Shown piece by piece: positions 61,810 to 64,000 of a stretch of 64,000 nt of DNA (within the stretch, counting starts at the first letter, position 1; the number at the start of each line of letters is the position of its first letter). The stretch spans positions 1 through 64,000 of the forward strand of contig NZ_JAUORX010000003.1 in NCBI RefSeq assembly GCF_030548175.1, given 5' to 3'. Under the pieces are notes generated by a model. That model ran no database searches, was not told the origin of the DNA, and saw nothing but the letters and a program-made list of their open reading frames with translations. The translations under genes and the position numbers were made by a program. This DNA comes from Cognatishimia sp. 1_MG-2023. GTDB lineage: Bacteria > Pseudomonadota > Alphaproteobacteria > Rhodobacterales > Rhodobacteraceae.

Positions 61810-63060
61810 ATGCTGTTTACTAGGACACTCGCGATCGCTTTGGTCGCTTCGGTTATCGGACTACAGGCGGCAGACGCCCGTAGTTTACGCAATGATGGCA
61901 CACCAGCGGAGTTTCCGCCGGCGTCATTCAAAGGCAAGCAATACGTTGATAGTCAGGGCTGCGTTTTCATTCGCGCAGGTGTTGATGGCTCCGTCACTTG
62001 GGTGCCGCGTGTCGCACGTGATCGCAAAATGATTTGCGGCTTTCAGCCTTCGTTGAAAAACCCATCCGCAACGGCATCGGCCGCACCTGTCAGCAACAAA
62101 GTTGTACAGATCGTACCAAACGCCGCGCCAGTGCAGACAAAAACCAAGGCACCCAAGAAGGTCGCGACTGTTTCCAAAAAGCCTGCGAAGGTCGTGCAGC
62201 CAGCTCGCGTTGTCGCACCTCAAAAACGGGTCGTGAAGACCCAGCCGGTTGTTGCAGCACCCGTCGCTCCAAAAGTGACACGCAAGTATTCAGTCAAACA
62301 AGTCGCGCCGAACCAAGTTGCAACCAGCACACAATGCGCCGGTATTAGCGCGCAGTCTCAGAAATATCTGAATCACCCAACAGCGAACGTGCGTTGTGGT
62401 GGCCAAACCATGGCCCCACATTTCGCAGACGCACAGGGGACACCAACAACTACCATTGCACATCAACCGACATATACAGCACCTGCTGTGAAACAGCGTT
62501 CTGTTGTCCGTACAAAGCCAGTGCAGGTCGTGACAGCGACCCAAGTACCAAGCAACACACGTGTTGTGCCGCGCCACGTTTATGAAAAACGCGCGAATGC
62601 AATCACCATCACCAAACCACCGCGCGGCTACAAAGCCGCTTGGCAAGATGACCGGCTGAACCGCCACCGTGCAGAGCAAACTTTTGACGGCATGGCGCAA
62701 GCTGACGCAATCCTGACCCGTGGCACGCCACGTCGTCTGAAATCAGTGCAGGCACAAGAAATCGTAACAGCGCAGCGCGTCAAAACCGTTGTCGCCTCCA
62801 AGGGCAACTCTGGTCAGAAACGCATGCACGTGAACACCGGGGGCTACGTTCAGGTCGCGACCTATCGCACCTCCAAAGACGCCCAAACCGTCGCGCGCCG
62901 CGTCAAAGCACTGGGCCTACCGGTTCGCGTTGGCAAGGTTACAAAGGGTGGCCAAACCTACCGCATGGTTCTGGCTGGTCCATTTGCCTCAACCGCACAA
63001 GCGCAATCCGCGCTGAACAAGGCACGCTCTGCAGGTTATAACAACGCCCGCATTCGCTAA
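61810..63060 (+). CDS. secreted SPOR-domain protein
   Basis: A 416-residue protein with a signal peptide (residues 1-23, ending ADA before RSLRND), a low-complexity Lys/Pro/Val-rich middle (about 75-270) and a C-terminal SPOR domain (about 340-416; GGYVQVATYRTSKDAQTVAR). SPOR domains bind denuded septal peptidoglycan. The four cysteines (Cys51, Cys76 area and Cys177 area) may form disulfides. A role at the cell-division site is inferred from the domain. Confidence 0.85.
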   Translation: MLFTRTLAIALVASVIGLQAADARSLRNDGTPAEFPPASFKGKQYVDSQGCVFIRAGVDGSVTWVPRVARDRKMICGFQPSLKNPSATASAAPVSNKVVQIVPNAAPVQTKTKAPKKVATVSKKPAKVVQPARVVAPQKRVVKTQPVVAAPVAPKVTRKYSVKQVAPNQVATSTQCAGISAQSQKYLNHPTANVRCGGQTMAPHFADAQGTPTTTIAHQPTYTAPAVKQRSVVRTKPVQVVTATQVPSNTRVVPRHVYEKRANAITITKPPRGYKAAWQDDRLNRHRAEQTFDGMAQADAILTRGTPRRLKSVQAQEIVTAQRVKTVVASKGNSGQKRMHVNTGGYVQVATYRTSKDAQTVARRVKALGLPVRVGKVTKGGQTYRMVLAGPFASTAQAQSALNKARSAGYNNARIR

Positions 63061-63082
63061 GTAAAATTAGATAAGATAACTT

Positions 63083-63110
63083 GAAAAGCTCGGCCTTGGC
63101 CGGGCTTTTT
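63083..63110 (+). terminator. Rho-independent terminator of the SPOR gene
   Basis: AAAAGCTCGGCC (63084-63095) and GGCCGGGCTTTT (63098-63109) form a long stem followed by T5 on the plus strand. It overlaps the stop codon of the convergent gene. Confidence 0.88.
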
Positions 63111-64000
63111 AGTTTGTGCAGATCTCTTGCAAAGCCACCCATTCCCCGTCGCTTAGGACTGGGGGGATATTGCCCAACAACGTGGTATCTGCCTCGATCA
63201 GATCAATCGTGGTTTCGCCTGAAATATCAATTGCATAGGCATAGGGTGTGCCCGGCAATTCTAAGCCTGCGAAATGCTCTGCCAAATCTGCATGCGGCAC
63301 CACTGGCGCGGTTTCGGTGGCCAATGCCTCGGCGTAGCCAATCAACGTATCTTCGGTCAACTGGCCAGTTGTCAGCAAACGAAAGCTCGCGCTGATGCCG
63401 CCGGTTTCTAGCAGATGCGCCAGCGGGTCACGCATTTGAATTCGCAACGCTTCGGCAGCCACATAGCCCGCCACAACAGCGGGGTCTTCGTGGTCTTCCA
63501 AGATCGTGCGCGACACTAAAATTGCGCCACCCGGCAATCCAGCCGTGTCGCGAATACCGCCGGGAACCACAATAATCTCACGCACACCAGCGCGGCTTGC
63601 CAGCCGTTCCAACGCCGCGTCTGCCACTTCTTCGTGACAGGGCGATCCGGTAATAGAACCCATCTGGCTTAGGACATCTTGCCCAATCACCACGCGATTG
63701 ATCTGCGGCACCACAGACGTCACATGCGCCCGCAACGCGTCCGGCAGCCAAAACACAGCACCTGCCGCAACCGCCGCGACAGAGGACATCATGATTAACA
63801 CACGCACGCGGCCAGAACGCGGTTCGCTCTTGTGAATGGCTTTGCGCAGCTTTTCGATGGCGCCCACCATTTCGGCCTCGCCTTCGCCAAGTTCTAACGT
63901 CTCACCGGTATCGCCATAGGGGTGAAAAACCGCAGGTGTCTTGCCCGGATTTGCGCGTTCAATCGCAGCAATAGACCAATGCGCCAAAGGGCGGTCTTGC
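63109..64000 (-). CDS. membrane-anchored protein of unknown function, cut by window end
   Basis: At least 296 residues; the frame stays open to the end of the window, so the true start lies beyond 64000. The first ~60 residues visible are soluble, one transmembrane helix follows (VLIMMSSVAAVAAGAVFWL), and the rest (GSPCHEEVADAALERLASRA, VVPGGIRDTAGLPGGAILVS) is probably periplasmic; the glycine-rich stretch resembles some M48-type peptidase regions but no HExxH is seen. I do not recognise a family. Confidence 0.7.
   Translation of the reverse strand, partial: QDRPLAHWSIAAIERANPGKTPAVFHPYGDTGETLELGEGEAEMVGAIEKLRKAIHKSEPRSGRVRVLIMMSSVAAVAAGAVFWLPDALRAHVTSVVPQINRVVIGQDVLSQMGSITGSPCHEEVADAALERLASRAGVREIIVVPGGIRDTAGLPGGAILVSRTILEDHEDPAVVAGYVAAEALRIQMRDPLAHLLETGGISASFRLLTTGQLTEDTLIGYAEALATETAPVVPHADLAEHFAGLELPGTPYAYAIDISGETTIDLIEADTTLLGNIPPVLSDGEWVALQEICTN

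Noticed and set aside
1-64000. CRISPR array, prophage, transposase or integrase
   Set aside because: No spaced direct repeats, no phage structural genes and no transposase or recombinase frames were seen. The only long exact direct repeat is the tRNA-Glu pair.

Overview
The window looks like chromosomal DNA of an alphaproteobacterium of the Rhodobacterales (Roseobacter group). The signs are an aerobic, CobG/CobN-type cobalamin pathway with two cobalamin riboswitches, an ArsJ-type arsenic operon, an H-NOX/HNOBA-GGDEF pair, a PrpE gene preceded by TTTGCAAA-type motifs like those bound by ScfR regulators, and dense operons with ATGA, GTGA and TGATG junctions. Base composition is moderately GC-rich throughout, apart from one clearly AT-richer islet around 16.65-17.75 kb. 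I cannot name a genus. I saw no prophage, insertion sequence or CRISPR array.

Layout. 1-256: the 3' tail of a 5S rRNA (the end of an rRNA operon), a hairpin and a perfect palindrome. 257-778: a PagL-like lipid A deacylase. 0.77-19.2 kb: the corrin-ring half of aerobic B12 synthesis. One riboswitch precedes cbiM-cobF. A second precedes the long minus-strand run DUF1636-cobW-cobN-cobG-cobH-cobI-cobJ-cobL-cobE-cobM-cobB-cobA. cobK lies inverted inside this run, its start codon overlapping that of cobL. cobO and cobQ follow on the plus strand, separated by a DUF4062 gene of foreign composition. CobS/CobT and the nucleotide-loop genes are not in the window. 19.3-21.8 kb: modABC molybdate uptake. 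21.9-23.5 kb: an EamA transporter and a NUDIX hydrolase. 23.9-25.9 kb: a four-EF-hand secreted protein, then an ECF sigma factor, a one-pass membrane protein and a periplasmic metal-sensor-like protein. 25.9-31.9 kb: a PleD-like diguanylate cyclase lacking the receiver aspartate, DUF3572, a HAD phosphatase, a DUF4153 membrane protein, and the H-NOX/HNOBA-GGDEF pair. 31.9-32.1 kb: two identical tRNA-Glu genes. 32.3-36.4 kb: hom-glpX-recJ. 36.5-41.7 kb: TetR regulator, pirin, thioesterase, an AT-rich gap with two DnaA-box matches, a cysteine-desulfurase-like enzyme divergent from an Lrp regulator, and a double-cupin protein. 41.8-45.5 kb: arsR-acr3-gapdh-arsJ. 45.5-54.4 kb: a BLUF photosensor and mainly housekeeping genes (lepA, glyA, nadK, cspA, prpE). 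54.7-57.0 kb: maeB. 57.2-61.7 kb: the cdd-deoA-deoB-add-upp nucleoside salvage operon. 61.8-64.0 kb: a secreted SPOR-domain protein and a membrane protein cut by the window end.

How the genes work together. The cob block converts uroporphyrinogen III to adenosylcobyric acid, with cobalt supply (CbiM, CobW) and a [2Fe-2S]-like DUF1636 protein under the same B12-sensing RNAs. Three separate c-di-GMP or light/gas sensing proteins lie between 26 and 46 kb. prpE and maeB suggest propionate/acetate and C4-acid metabolism, and the deo operon recycles nucleosides. The least explained items are the DUF4062 islet, the inverted cobK, the receiver-dead PleD, the H-NOX lacking its YxSxR motif, and the CnrYXH-like sigma module.
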